DNA of 64,000 nucleotides, taken from contig CABQAR010000002.1 of NCBI GenBank assembly GCA_902462205.1, positions 203,089 to 267,088 of the forward strand, given 5' to 3'. The position numbers were made by a program, and so were the translations under genes. Origin of the DNA: an uncultured Dialister sp. (GTDB lineage Bacteria; Bacillota; Negativicutes; Veillonellales; Dialisteraceae). Within the stretch, counting starts at the first letter, position 1; each line of letters begins with the position of its first letter. This document shows, in pieces, positions 1 through 8,453 of the stretch. The notes under the pieces are model-generated. The model ran no database searches, had not been told where the DNA came from, and saw nothing but the letters and a program-made list of their open reading frames with translations.

Positions 1-502
1 CGGACGGTTCCGCGGAATCGGGATTCTCCGGCACATCGTCATCCACTTCTATTTCGTAGGACGCCATGCCCGGGAGCCCCGTGTAGGAATAAACGGGATA
101 CAGTAGCGTCATTCCGCTTTCGACCTGGTAATCATTCCGAAGCCGCGGCGCTTCCCGTTCGAGCGCCACCGCGGTGGAATCCCAATCCATCGCTTCCGAC
201 CATTCGCCGATGGGGTCGCCGTCCAGATTGAACGGGCGCACCTTCCAGAAAAGCGCTCCCTCCGCAGGCGAGAAATCATCCGCATTCAGAATGACCGTGT
301 GCTGCCAGACCTGCGCCTTGTGGTATACAGGAAGCTCCTGCCCCTCGCTTTCCGTGAATACGGACAGCTCATACCCGACCGCGTCGAGATTCATATCCCA
401 TTCCAGCGCGTACAGCGGTTTGTCCAGCGCATACGTCCCTGATGGGCAGGGAAATAAAAACAGTCCTGCATATAATAAAAGGAAAAAGAAAAACTTCTTC
501 AT
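1..502 (-). CDS. Secreted protein of unknown function, 5' part only
   Basis: The reading frame stays open from an ATG at 502 to the left edge of the window, so only about 167 N-terminal codons are visible. The start follows a GGAG motif by about 8 nt. Residues 1-25 form a signal peptide: Met-Lys-Lys, a Phe/Leu-rich core, and a likely cleavage near Thr-Tyr-Ala. The mature part has Trp/Tyr-rich segments (KPLYALEWDMNLDAVGYEL, FWKVRPFNLDGDPIGEW) that read like a fibronectin-III-type beta-sandwich, so an exported, surface or periplasmic protein is likely. That fold is an inference. No catalytic motif is visible and I do not recognise the family. A TATAAT lies within the terminator of the upstream gene and could serve as its own -10. 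Confidence 0.7.
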   Translation of the reverse strand, partial: MKKFFFFLLLYAGLFLFPCPSGTYALDKPLYALEWDMNLDAVGYELSVFTESEGQELPVYHKAQVWQHTVILNADDFSPAEGALFWKVRPFNLDGDPIGEWSEAMDWDSTAVALEREAPRLRNDYQVESGMTLLYPVYSYTGLPGMASYEIEVDDDVPENPDSAEPS

Positions 503-530
503 GCATACTCTCCATTCCGCGCCTGCACAT

Positions 531-565
531 AAAAAAGCAGGCTGTCCTACTATTATACCTGCTTT
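531..565 (-). terminator. Intrinsic terminator overlapping the stop of the TIM-barrel gene
   Basis: On the minus strand AAAGCAGG and CCTGCTTT pair around a 16-nt loop and are followed by a run of T. The 5' arm overlaps the last codons of the gene ending at 553. Confidence 0.7.
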
Positions 566-1494
566 CCCATGGCTTTCAACTGCAGCCTTATCTTTTCCTC
601 CGGAAGTCCGCCGTCGGCGCTGAATAATTCATGGGTCAGGAAACGCGGCTCCACAGCTTCCACGATCTGCCGCGCCGCTTCCGTCCGGAACGGCCGGTGC
701 TGGTCGATAGAAGAAATATGCTTCAGCAGGGCTGCTATATCCATTCCTTCCGGCGCCTCTTTTTTCAGCGACCTCCGGTAAGCGCCGGACAGCGAGCAGG
801 ACAGATGCATGCCCTGTATCAGGGATTTCATGGAGCCCATATTTTTAATCATGTTGCAGATGTACCGTGCGCCGTCCGCTTCCGTTTCAAGAGACGGATC
901 GGTATTCATGAAATGGCCCGTATCCAACATGAGCCCCACGTTCCTGCCGGGCAGGAGGGAAAAGAAATAGTCTATTTCCTCAGGCAGAAGGAACCGCAGT
1001 CCCGGCCAGAACACATTTTCAAAAAGCACCTGCACATGGGACGGCACCTCATCCGCCACCGCCTGGTAAAGGCGCGCCGTTTCTCGGAGCACGTCCATCG
1101 AGGAATAATGGAACTCCCATGTCCATGTTTCTTCCACGAGGCAGTCCGCCACATGCCACACGAGGTACGACGGATTTTCCGCGAGCGCCGCCCGCAGATT
1201 CCGCCGGATTTCCTCCGTCCAGCCGTCCGGATCAGGCGCCCCGTAATAGGCTGTCAGGGACTCCCTGTCGGGAAACTGTTTTCTGTACCGTTTTTCATTC
1301 CCCAGATAAAAGTCCATCCATGTCGGCCAGAACCGCAGATGGACGCCTGTCGCCAGCCTTTTGAACGGATTCACGGACGGCTCGCCGGAATAAACCATCC
1401 GCTCGATCCCGTCCAGTCCGACGCGGCGTATCATTTTTTCCACGTCTTCTTCCTTCTCTTCTGGCATTACATAGCGGCTTATATTCTGTATCAT
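553..1494 (-). CDS. Xylose-isomerase-like TIM-barrel protein
   Basis: A 313-residue cytoplasmic protein with the look of the AP-endonuclease-2 / sugar phosphate isomerase superfamily. Candidate metal ligands sit at the ends of predicted strands: Glu in LFENVFWPG, Asp and His in LDTGHFMNTDP, His in GMHLSCS and Glu in THELFSADGG, the usual Glu/Asp/His/Glu arrangement of this fold. The substrate cannot be read from sequence. It starts 31 nt after the stop of the substrate-binding lipoprotein gene, so the two are probably cotranscribed. The cobalamin-regulated receptor diverges from the same intergenic region, which hints at a role in corrinoid or metal-chelate handling; that link is inference only. 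Confidence 0.72.
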   Translation of the reverse strand: MIQNISRYVMPEEKEEDVEKMIRRVGLDGIERMVYSGEPSVNPFKRLATGVHLRFWPTWMDFYLGNEKRYRKQFPDRESLTAYYGAPDPDGWTEEIRRNLRAALAENPSYLVWHVADCLVEETWTWEFHYSSMDVLRETARLYQAVADEVPSHVQVLFENVFWPGLRFLLPEEIDYFFSLLPGRNVGLMLDTGHFMNTDPSLETEADGARYICNMIKNMGSMKSLIQGMHLSCSLSGAYRRSLKKEAPEGMDIAALLKHISSIDQHRPFRTEAARQIVEAVEPRFLTHELFSADGGLPEEKIRLQLKAMGKQV

Positions 1495-1525
1495 CAGCTT
1501 CTCTTCCTGTCACTCATCATTTCCG

Positions 1526-2533
1526 TTAAAATCCTTTGATCTGCTTTTCGCCGGACATGTCGAAAAGCGTCCCGTAAGCCGCGTTCGCCATCGCCTTCAC
1601 CGCGAAGACGCAGTTCTGGGAAGCCGCGTAGATATACCTGTCGTCCAATGGCCTGATATCATGGAAGGCGCGCATATTCTGCACCGCCGGATTGGCAAAA
1701 AATTCCTCCTTGTACTTTCCTGCTCCCGTTTCATCGGACACCCTGTCCTTGGAAACGAAGAAGAAATCAGGATCCGCCTTGACCATCAGCTCCTGCGACA
1801 GAAGCTGACCGTTGGAAACGCCCGCTTTCTCAAAAGCGTTCCTGATCCCCGCCCGCGTAAGCAGCTCGTGATACATGGAGCCGGGACCGCCGTAACGGCT
1901 CATCTGGGAAACGAGCATCGCCACCGGCGGCTGCCCGGTCCGCGCCTTTAAAGCCGTATCGACCTCCGCCAGCTGCCTTTCCATTTCAGCCACCACCCTG
2001 TCGCCACGTTCCTTTTCCCCCACCGCCGCCGCGATGATCTGCACATCCTTTTCCGCCTGCGCGATCGATTTCGGGCCGTCGACCATGACGACCGGATACC
2101 CGAGATTCCTCCACATCTCCAGCTCCTTCGGCTTCGTATACGAAGAAGCCACGATGAGGTCAGGACGCACCTTGGTCAGTACCTCCATGGAAATACCGTT
2201 CAGCGGAACGACGACCTCCATATTTTTCGTTTCTTCCGCGATATAGGAAATAGACGGATCCTGATCCGCCACGAAACAGGCCGCCAGACGAGAAGGCTCC
2301 ACCACGCCGAGCAGCATCGTATCAATGGACGAAGACGTCCCGAGGATGCGCACCGGCTTATGCGGGATCGCCACGCTGTTTCCGAACCCATCCGTCACCA
2401 TATAACTTTCCCCCGGAACGGCGGACTCTCCCATTTTTTTCATGCCGCAGCCGGAGAAAAAAAGAATGACTGCCAGCGCAGCCGACAAAAGCAAAAGAAA
2501 CCGGCCCTTCCTGTCTTCTATTTCCACCATCAT
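1526..2533 (-). CDS. ABC transporter substrate-binding lipoprotein (BtuF/FepB-like)
   Basis: A periplasmic substrate-binding lipoprotein of the iron-siderophore/cobalamin class. It has a lipoprotein signal with lipobox FFSGC near residue 28, then FGNSVAIPHKPVRILG, the usual first strand of class III binding proteins, and VRPDLIVASSYT at the first lobe. I place the start at the ATG at 2533 because an AGGA motif precedes it by 9 nt; an ATG at 2554 is in frame but adds a charged extension before the signal. No permease or ATPase gene is adjacent, so the membrane partner must be encoded elsewhere. It diverges from a B12-riboswitch-controlled TonB receptor, so cobalamin is the first guess for the ligand and an iron chelate the alternative. 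Confidence 0.8.
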   Translation of the reverse strand: MMVEIEDRKGRFLLLLSAALAVILFFSGCGMKKMGESAVPGESYMVTDGFGNSVAIPHKPVRILGTSSSIDTMLLGVVEPSRLAACFVADQDPSISYIAEETKNMEVVVPLNGISMEVLTKVRPDLIVASSYTKPKELEMWRNLGYPVVMVDGPKSIAQAEKDVQIIAAAVGEKERGDRVVAEMERQLAEVDTALKARTGQPPVAMLVSQMSRYGGPGSMYHELLTRAGIRNAFEKAGVSNGQLLSQELMVKADPDFFFVSKDRVSDETGAGKYKEEFFANPAVQNMRAFHDIRPLDDRYIYAASQNCVFAVKAMANAAYGTLFDMSGEKQIKGF

Positions 2534-2686
2534 GATAATAATCCTTTCTTCCATACATTTCGATTTCTTTCAGTTTAACGGCCGGAAACGGCGTCGTCAA
2601 ATCCCCTTCTTTTGATCCGCTTTTCCGTTTTCTGAACGCATTCCCTTCCTTTTAAAATCTGTTTCATATATTTTCATTAAGCTATT

Positions 2687-2705
2687 GCTAATTATTATTC
2701 ATTTT
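2687..2705. promoter_or_regulatory. AT-rich Fur-like box between divergent transport genes
   Basis: TAATTATTATTCATTTT resembles the hexamer-repeat form of a Fur box (weak match). It lies between the binding-protein gene and the cobalamin riboswitch, where it could serve either promoter. Confidence 0.25.
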
Positions 2706-2737
2706 ACTATAATGTTTATAGCTCATTATAGAGCCCC

Positions 2738-2885
2738 ATAAAGGTTCCATCAGGATCAAAAGAGAAGCCCGGTCAGAAGCCGGCACGGTCCCGCCGCTGT
2801 AAAGAGGAGAATGCTTCATATATCCCACTGGGAAACCGGGAAGGGGAAGCTGACGATGAACCTAAGTCAGAAGAACTGCCTTTAT
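2738..2885 (+). promoter_or_regulatory. Cobalamin (adenosylcobalamin) riboswitch
   Basis: The outer P1 helix is a perfect pair, ATAAAGG at 2738 with CCTTTAT at 2879. Inside are the family hallmarks: a CCGG...CCGG stem, the core CCCGCCGCTGTAA at about 2792-2804, and a B12-box-like 3' segment with ATGAACCTAAGTCAGAAG before ACTGCC. The aptamer ends about 110 nt before the receptor start codon. I see no terminator with a T-run between aptamer and gene, so control is more likely at translation than at transcription. In this family B12 binding represses the downstream gene. Confidence 0.93.
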
Positions 2886-2993
2886 GAGAAAATACCTGTG
2901 CAGGAAGCCAACGATACGATGCATATCGCGCTTCATTGGAGAGGACTATTTTCTATACCCTTTGTGACAGGGAATATCAGAGGAGGAATTACA

Positions 2994-4895
2994 ATGAATA
3001 AGGGAATGATTTTAGCGTCTTTGGCAGCCATGTCCGTGGCCGGAGGCGCTTTTTCTGTGCAGGCCGCTAGCATGCCGGTCTATACGCTCGACCAGATCGT
3101 CGTCACCGCCGCCAGGACAGAAGAAAAACAGATTGACTCCAACGCAGACGTATCCGTCGTGACGGCAAAAGAAATCGAACAGAAGCACTTTAATGATGTT
3201 TCCGAAGCCATCCGTAACGTCCCCGGCGTTATCTTGGGGAATTATGCGGCAAGCGGACAGAATTATTCCAACAATAAAATCTTTATCAACGGCTCGCCAA
3301 ACATCGTCATCCTTGTGGATGGAATGAGAAGAAATACGAACGGAGTCCCCGGCTCGTCCCCGAATATCGGCGGACTGGTCGACATGTCTTCCGTTGACCA
3401 TATAGAAGTCCTGAAAGGATCTGCTTCCACCCTGTACGGCTCTGATGCGCAGGGCGGCGTCATCAATATCATCACAAAAAGGCCGAAGCAGGAGGAAGTG
3501 CACACGAAGGTCGGCATCGGCTTTGGAAATAATTCCACGGAAAGATACAGCATTTACAACGAGGGCAAGTCGGGAAACGTATTCTGGACCATTGATGCAG
3601 GAAAACAGCTGCAGGGCGATTACAATGACGGATGGGGAAGGAAGGTCATCAACCATCTGAATGCGAAACATGCGAACGTCAAGCTCGGATATGACCTTGG
3701 CTCCGGTTCCGACATCGTTTTCAACTATGAGAAATACAAGGCCGATTATACCCGTCCTGACCAGAATTCCAATGACACGACCGCCGTCAAAGGCAAAAAG
3801 GATAATGATTCCATCAGCCTCCAGTACACGGCCAGACTTTCCGATTCCCTGAAAAACCAGTTCTCCATGTACAGGAACCGCAATTCGTTTGATGATAACT
3901 ACACCCTTGTCGGCGGCGGTTCTTATGCGCCGTACAACTGGGTCATGGAAATGAGCACTGTCGGAATTTCCGACCAGCTCACCTATGACAAGGGCAGGCA
4001 GACCATCATCGGCGGCATCGACTGGTACAGAAATAAAATCGACACATATAAGAGCGATCCGGCCGAAGGCGCAGAAATCACGAACACCGCGTTCTACATC
4101 CAGGACAAGATAGACATCACAAACCGTTGGAACATCACCCCCGGCATCCGCTATGACCACCATTCCGAATTCGGCGGACACACATCCCCCAGCCTTTCCG
4201 TCGGATACAAGCAGAACGACAGGACCAACTATTATTTCAACTACAAGGAATTTTTCGTCGCCCCCGACCTTTACCAGCTGAACGCCGCTTATTACGGCAA
4301 TAAAGATCTGAAGCCGTCTGAGGGCCATACCTTTGAGCTGGGCGTCAACCATGAATTTAATGACACGCTGTCCGGCACATTGAACATCTTCCGCCAGCAT
4401 TCCAAAAACAGGATCATCTATTCCTATGACACGTGGCGTTTTGAAAATTCAGGAAAAATGGATTCCACCGGGTTCGGAATCACGTTCAACAAGAAAATTG
4501 ACGACCACTGGAGCGCAGGTGTCGGCTATACCTATCTCCATATCGATCCCCTGAGTGACAGTGAAAATGAAAACCTCAACGGACAGCTTCCGAGAAGCAC
4601 TTTCGACATCCATGTAAATTATGATTCCGACAAGCTGGATGCATCCCTGACCGGCAGGGGAATCATGGACCGCTACGGTTCCAAGTCACAGCCCGCCATG
4701 AGGGAGTACGGCAATTTCTGGGTATGGGACCTGTACGCCAACTACCATGTCAATCAAACGATGGCCGTTTACGGGCGCCTGAACAATATTTTTGACCAGT
4801 TCTACACGGATATAGGCACGAGTTACGACCCGTACGGAAACTGGTATTCCGCACCGGGCAGAAACTTTGAACTGGGCGTCCAGTTCCAGTTCTGA
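2994..4895 (+). CDS. btuB: TonB-dependent outer-membrane receptor, BtuB-like
   Basis: An outer-membrane beta-barrel receptor importing a large ligand, by context cobalamin or a corrinoid, energised by TonB. The start at 2994 follows AGAGGAGG; an upstream in-frame ATG at 2811 lies inside the riboswitch and is rejected. The 633-residue product has a signal peptide ending near VQAAS, a TonB box DQIVVTAAR, a plug domain with VDHIEVLKGSASTLYGSDA and GGVINIITK, and a C-terminal 22-strand barrel ending in the hydrophobic strand FELGVQFQF. FVAPDLYQLN and the following Leu-Lys-Pro-Ser-Glu segment match the conserved barrel region of BtuB/FepA-type receptors. The riboswitch makes cobalamin the best substrate assignment. 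Confidence 0.88.
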   Translation: MNKGMILASLAAMSVAGGAFSVQAASMPVYTLDQIVVTAARTEEKQIDSNADVSVVTAKEIEQKHFNDVSEAIRNVPGVILGNYAASGQNYSNNKIFINGSPNIVILVDGMRRNTNGVPGSSPNIGGLVDMSSVDHIEVLKGSASTLYGSDAQGGVINIITKRPKQEEVHTKVGIGFGNNSTERYSIYNEGKSGNVFWTIDAGKQLQGDYNDGWGRKVINHLNAKHANVKLGYDLGSGSDIVFNYEKYKADYTRPDQNSNDTTAVKGKKDNDSISLQYTARLSDSLKNQFSMYRNRNSFDDNYTLVGGGSYAPYNWVMEMSTVGISDQLTYDKGRQTIIGGIDWYRNKIDTYKSDPAEGAEITNTAFYIQDKIDITNRWNITPGIRYDHHSEFGGHTSPSLSVGYKQNDRTNYYFNYKEFFVAPDLYQLNAAYYGNKDLKPSEGHTFELGVNHEFNDTLSGTLNIFRQHSKNRIIYSYDTWRFENSGKMDSTGFGITFNKKIDDHWSAGVGYTYLHIDPLSDSENENLNGQLPRSTFDIHVNYDSDKLDASLTGRGIMDRYGSKSQPAMREYGNFWVWDLYANYHVNQTMAVYGRLNNIFDQFYTDIGTSYDPYGNWYSAPGRNFELGVQFQF

Positions 4896-4909
4896 TCCTG
4901 ATATATTCC

Positions 4910-4947
4910 GAGGAGGGCTTCCGCGATGGCGGCACCTCCTCTTTTTT
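4910..4947 (+). terminator. Intrinsic terminator of btuB
   Basis: GAGGAGG (4910) pairs with CCTCCTC (935-941) and is followed by six T. Confidence 0.88.
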
Positions 4948-5033
4948 CATTTCCTCTTTCCTTTTCCCCTTGCATTTCATGTCCCAAGAGTATAAAATAT
5001 TTCAGAAAAGTTTATATCATTTTCGCCAAAGGA

Positions 5034-5070
5034 GGGAGGATCGCTGTGCTTGTAGCGGTCTTCCCTTTTT
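5034..5070 (+). promoter_or_regulatory. Leader terminator (attenuator) of the uracil permease gene
   Basis: GGGAGGATCGCT (5034) pairs over 12 bp, two of them G-U, with AGCGGTCTTCCC (5054) around an 8-nt loop, followed by TTTTT. It ends 30 nt before the permease start codon, and the preceding gene already has its own terminator at 4910. It must therefore act in the leader of the permease. I could not recognise a PyrR binding loop or any known aptamer in the short stretch before it. Confidence 0.65.
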
Positions 5071-5100
5071 GCGAGCCTGACATTTCCAAGGGAGGAATTT

Positions 5101-6372
5101 ATGGAAAAAAGAATCATCGAAGTCGAAGAAAAACTGCCTGTTTTACCCACAATCCCACTGAGCCTGCAGCACCTGTTCGCCATGTTCGGCTCCACGGTGC
5201 TCGTTCCGTTCCTGCTCAATGTCGATCCGGCGACCTGCCTTTTCATGAACGGGATCGGCACGCTGCTGTACCTGACCATCTGCAAATGGAAGCTGCCCGC
5301 CTACCTTGGCTCGAGTTTCGCTTTCATCTCTCCCGTCCTCGCCGTCACCGCCACGCAGGGCATGAGCTATGCGGACGCGCAGAGCGGATTCATCTGCTTC
5401 GGCCTTTCCTTCATGATTCTGGCGCTCCTCGTCAAAAAAATAGGGACCGGCTGGATCGACACATTGTTTCCGCCGGCCGCCATGGGCGCCATCGTCGCCA
5501 TCATCGGACTTGAGCTCGCTCCGCTTGCCATGAGCATGTCCGGATTCATGGGCGAGGCGCAGGGCATGTCCAACGCGACGGCCATCATGATCTCCATGTT
5601 CACCCTGATCGTGACGATCCTCGCCACCGTGCTGGGGCGCGGATTCATTTCCATCATTCCGATCCTCATCGGCGTCATCGCCGGTTACCTCCTCTCCATT
5701 TTCATGGACGTCGTGAATTTCTCCCATGTGGCTGAAATGCCATGGTTCGCCCTCCCCACGTTTTACGCCCCGCATTTCAATATCAGCGCCATCATGATGA
5801 TCATGCCCGCGCTCTTCGTCGTATTCGCGGAACACCTCGGCCACCTGTTCGTCACGAGCGACATCGTCGGACGGGACCTGATCAACGAGCCGGGGCTCCA
5901 TCGCTCCCTCTTCGCTGACGGACTTTCCAACGTCATCTCCGGCTTCGTCGGCTCCACGCCGAACACGACATACGGTGAAAACATGGGCGTCATGGCCATG
6001 ACCGGCGTATACAGCACATGGGTCATCGGCGGCGCAGCCATCTTCGCCATCATATTCTCCTTCATCGGCAAGATCGCCGCCGTCATCCACGCCATCCCGA
6101 CCCCCGTCATGGGCGGCGTCTGCATCCTCCTCTTCGGCTTCATCGCCGCTTCCGGCATCCGCATGCTGATAGAAAAGAAAGTGGACTACACGAAATCAAG
6201 GAACCTGATCCTCACCGCCGTCACCATGATTTCCGGACTCTCCGGCGCCACCATCGTCGTCGGCCCGGTACAGCTGAAAGGCATGGGTCTCGCCACCGTC
6301 GTCGCCATGTGCCTCTCCCTCACCTTCCTCTTCTTCGACAAGCTCCACATGTCAAACGACCAGAAAGCATAA
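5101..6372 (+). CDS. uraA: Uracil/xanthine permease, NCS2 family
   Basis: A polytopic inner-membrane nucleobase:cation symporter of 423 residues, normal for UraA/PyrP. The N-terminus PLSLQHLFAMFGSTVLVP is the conserved first helix; the fourteen-segment pattern follows. FAEHLGHLFVTSD is the UraA-type substrate-site segment with the critical Glu and His, and GSTPNTTYGENMGVMA is the second signature. These residues favour uracil over xanthine. The start follows AGGGAGG by 6 nt. A strong leader hairpin just upstream suggests premature termination as a control, which is common for pyrimidine genes in Firmicutes. Confidence 0.92.
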   Translation: MEKRIIEVEEKLPVLPTIPLSLQHLFAMFGSTVLVPFLLNVDPATCLFMNGIGTLLYLTICKWKLPAYLGSSFAFISPVLAVTATQGMSYADAQSGFICFGLSFMILALLVKKIGTGWIDTLFPPAAMGAIVAIIGLELAPLAMSMSGFMGEAQGMSNATAIMISMFTLIVTILATVLGRGFISIIPILIGVIAGYLLSIFMDVVNFSHVAEMPWFALPTFYAPHFNISAIMMIMPALFVVFAEHLGHLFVTSDIVGRDLINEPGLHRSLFADGLSNVISGFVGSTPNTTYGENMGVMAMTGVYSTWVIGGAAIFAIIFSFIGKIAAVIHAIPTPVMGGVCILLFGFIAASGIRMLIEKKVDYTKSRNLILTAVTMISGLSGATIVVGPVQLKGMGLATVVAMCLSLTFLFFDKLHMSNDQKA

Positions 6373-6462
6373 AATTTCCGGCGCCCTCCGTCAGGATTCT
6401 ATAAGCAGGGAATTTATATTATAATAGATACACAGATATCCTCAGTACCACGGGAGGCCTTT

Positions 6463-6648
6463 ATGGACTTAAGTGAAGAAATAGCGAAAATGAACCTGTA
6501 TAAAACCTTCGAGCCTTACATCGACAAATCCGTCACCATGGACGCCCGTCTAAAAGGACAGGTCAGGCTCGTCGAAAACGCGCCGGCAGAAGCAAAAGAA
6601 GCCTTGGTCAAATGGTCTGCCATGAAACTGAAATCCAGACTGTTCTGA
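6463..6648 (+). CDS. Small cytoplasmic protein of unknown function (61 aa)
   Basis: A 61-codon gene with a good ribosome binding site (GGGAGGCC before ATG) and an upstream TATAAT at about 6420. The product is soluble and mixed-charge (MDLSEEIAKMNLYKTFEPY at the N-terminus), without Cys, signal peptide or membrane segment. I do not recognise a family. The next gene begins 86 nt downstream on the same strand. Confidence 0.6.
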   Translation: MDLSEEIAKMNLYKTFEPYIDKSVTMDARLKGQVRLVENAPAEAKEALVKWSAMKLKSRLF

Positions 6649-6733
6649 CCATCAGCAAAAAGAAATATATCTTCCTCGATACGAACGGAAAATTCCTTCT
6701 TGCTCCTGATTTTTTTTAAAGGAAATACGAACT

Positions 6734-7078
6734 ATGGAATACTTATTGGACAATGACGACATCGCCCTACTCAACCTTCTCACCCCCGAGCAGAAAAGCC
6801 ATGCCCTCAACCTCTATGCGCCACGGGAAAAGAAGACGTCCACCGCCTACATCCTGTGGGTCCTTGTGGGATGCCACTACTTTTATCTGGGCCATCCCTT
6901 CAAAAATCTCCTGCTCTGGCTCCTCATGAGCTGCTTCATCGGAGAAATCTGGTGGGTCGTCGACCTCTTCCGCATGAAAGGGCTGGTCAGGGAAAAAAAC
7001 AAGGAAATACTCGACGAATGTGTCAAAGAGGCGCAGAACCTGTATCCCTCCTCCACCATTCCGCCGGTCAGACTGTAA
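6734..7078 (+). CDS. TM2-domain-like small membrane protein
   Basis: A 114-residue protein with two membrane segments at about residues 36-55 and 60-78. The first contains GCHYFYLGHPFKNLLLWLL, which matches the TM2 pattern of Gly/His-Phe-Tyr-Leu-Gly followed by a second helix ending in Trp-Trp-Val-Val-Asp-Leu-Phe. Flanking regions are charged and cytoplasmic. TM2 proteins have no common biochemical activity. The start is preceded by AAAGGAAA. It ends just before a bidirectional terminator shared with deoC. Confidence 0.75.
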   Translation: MEYLLDNDDIALLNLLTPEQKSHALNLYAPREKKTSTAYILWVLVGCHYFYLGHPFKNLLLWLLMSCFIGEIWWVVDLFRMKGLVREKNKEILDECVKEAQNLYPSSTIPPVRL

Positions 7079-7083
7079 AAAAG

Positions 7084-7124
7084 AAAACGTACCCCGCTCC
7101 ATTCTGCAAGGGTACGTTTTTATT
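7084..7124. terminator. Bidirectional intrinsic terminator
   Basis: AAAACGTACCC (7084) pairs with GGGTACGTTTT (7110). T-rich tails on both strands let it serve the TM2 gene and the convergent deoC. Confidence 0.85.
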
Positions 7125-7152
7125 ATGCGGCAAAATATCTCCTAAGGAACGA

Positions 7153-7800
7153 TTACGATTCCTTCAGCGCGCGGATGGCTCCGCTCGCGCCGATCCTGTC
7201 CGCGCCTGCTGCCAAATACGCTTCCATCTCCGCCTTCGTATGGATGCCGCCGGCCGCCTTGATCTTCACTCCCGAGCCGACATGCTTCCTGAAAAGCGCC
7301 ACATCCGCCAGCGTCGCTCCTCCCGTTCCGAATCCGGTGGACGTCTTGATAAAATCCGCCCCGCCCTTCGTCACGCATTCGCAGACCTTTATTTTTTCCT
7401 CTTCCGTCAGGTAACAGGCCTCCACGATCACCTTGAGGATCCGATCGCCCACGAGCTCCTTCAGCACGGCGATTTCCTCCGTCACCAGATCGTACTCCCC
7501 GTTCTTCACCGCCCCGATATGGATGACCATGTCCACCTCGTCCGCGCCATCCTCGACGGCATGGATCGTTTCCGCCTGCTTCGCCTCCGAACTCCCGTTG
7601 CCCAGCGGAAACCCCACCACCGTGCAGATACGGAGCGCCGGATAATTTTCACGGATCCGCTTCACATAAGACGAAGGGACGCAGACCGAAGCCATATGGT
7701 ACTCCAGCGCCTCCTCGCAAAGCGTCCGCACCTCCTCCCAGCTCGCCGTAGCCTTGAGCAGCGTATGGTCTACATGGCTTAATATTTCTTCCGCATCCAT
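7153..7800 (-). CDS. deoC: Deoxyribose-phosphate aldolase
   Basis: Cleaves 2-deoxyribose 5-phosphate into glyceraldehyde 3-phosphate and acetaldehyde in deoxynucleoside catabolism. The 215-residue product shows the DeoC landmarks: HTLLKATA near the N-terminus, VVGFPLG, ADEVDMVIHIGA, the second-shell Lys in KVIVEACYL, the Schiff-base Lys in ADFIKTSTGF, and the phosphate-binding KAAGGIHT and GADRIGAS. The start at 7800 follows AAAGGAG; a longer in-frame start at 7839 lacks such a site. It stands alone, without deoA or pdp nearby. Confidence 0.96.
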   Translation of the reverse strand: MDAEEILSHVDHTLLKATASWEEVRTLCEEALEYHMASVCVPSSYVKRIRENYPALRICTVVGFPLGNGSSEAKQAETIHAVEDGADEVDMVIHIGAVKNGEYDLVTEEIAVLKELVGDRILKVIVEACYLTEEEKIKVCECVTKGGADFIKTSTGFGTGGATLADVALFRKHVGSGVKIKAAGGIHTKAEMEAYLAAGADRIGASGAIRALKES

Positions 7801-7989
7801 AAGAAAACTCCTTTCTGTAACCGGTTCCGTCATTTCCATTCCATTATACCATCTCCCGATTCCCTGCTTTTTCCAAAGCCTTGCCAGAAATTTAATTTCT
7901 TTGCAGACTTTTTACAAAATCCATGTATGATATAGAAAAGAGACGAAATACAATTCCCTGCGTTGCCCGTGCAGCAGAAAGGAAAAACC

Positions 7990-8448
7990 ATGATCAAGAT
8001 ACTCTTCATCACCCACTCCGGCTCCGTCCGGCCGCCCATGGCGGAATTCATCATGAAAAAAATGGTCGCCGATGAAAACATGGGCGAAAATTTCTATATT
8101 TCCTCCGCCCACGTCCAGAAAGCGGAAGGCGATAAGCTTGACGAGAAAGCAAGAGAGACACTCGAGAAAAACGGCGTCCCGCCCTCCGACAAAACCTGCC
8201 AGCCCCTCGCATGGCGGGACTACGACATGTACACCACCGTCATCCTCATGGACGAGGAAGAAAAATGGCCGTTCATGAAAATCATCGGCGGAGACCCGGA
8301 GCACAAAGTCCACCGCCTCGCCGAATACGCAGGCATCCACGGCGATATCATGAATCCGGAAAAAACAGGCGACTACGACACCACCTTCCGCGCCTCCCTC
8401 TCCGGCTGCGCCCACCTCTACGAAAAACTCCGCGACTGGGTAAAATAA
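7990..8448 (+). CDS. Low-molecular-weight protein-tyrosine-phosphatase homologue lacking the catalytic Cys
   Basis: The 152-residue sequence aligns over its full length with LMW-PTPs: N-terminal Ile-Lys-Ile-Leu-Phe strand, PMAEF helix, a KWPFMKIIGGDPE segment and a C-terminal GCAHLYEKLRDW helix. The P-loop, normally Cys-X5-Arg-Ser, reads Phe-Ile-Thr-His-Ser-Gly-Ser-Val-Arg-Pro: Arg is kept but the nucleophilic Cys is Thr. The general-acid Asp-Pro near the C-terminus is Asn-Pro (MNPEKTGDY). It is therefore probably not an active phosphatase of the usual type and may be a binding protein. The start at 7990 follows AAAGGAA. Confidence 0.8.
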   Translation: MIKILFITHSGSVRPPMAEFIMKKMVADENMGENFYISSAHVQKAEGDKLDEKARETLEKNGVPPSDKTCQPLAWRDYDMYTTVILMDEEEKWPFMKIIGGDPEHKVHRLAEYAGIHGDIMNPEKTGDYDTTFRASLSGCAHLYEKLRDWVK

Positions 8449-8453
8449 CTTCA

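Noticed and set aside
2811..2993. N-terminal extension of the btuB-like frame to an ATG at 2811
   Set aside because: It lies inside the cobalamin riboswitch; the ATG at 2994 has a strong ribosome site and begins a proper signal peptide.
3012..4400. 462-codon antisense frame opposite the TonB receptor
   Set aside because: Shadow of a well-supported gene; composition is not protein-like and there is no start signal.
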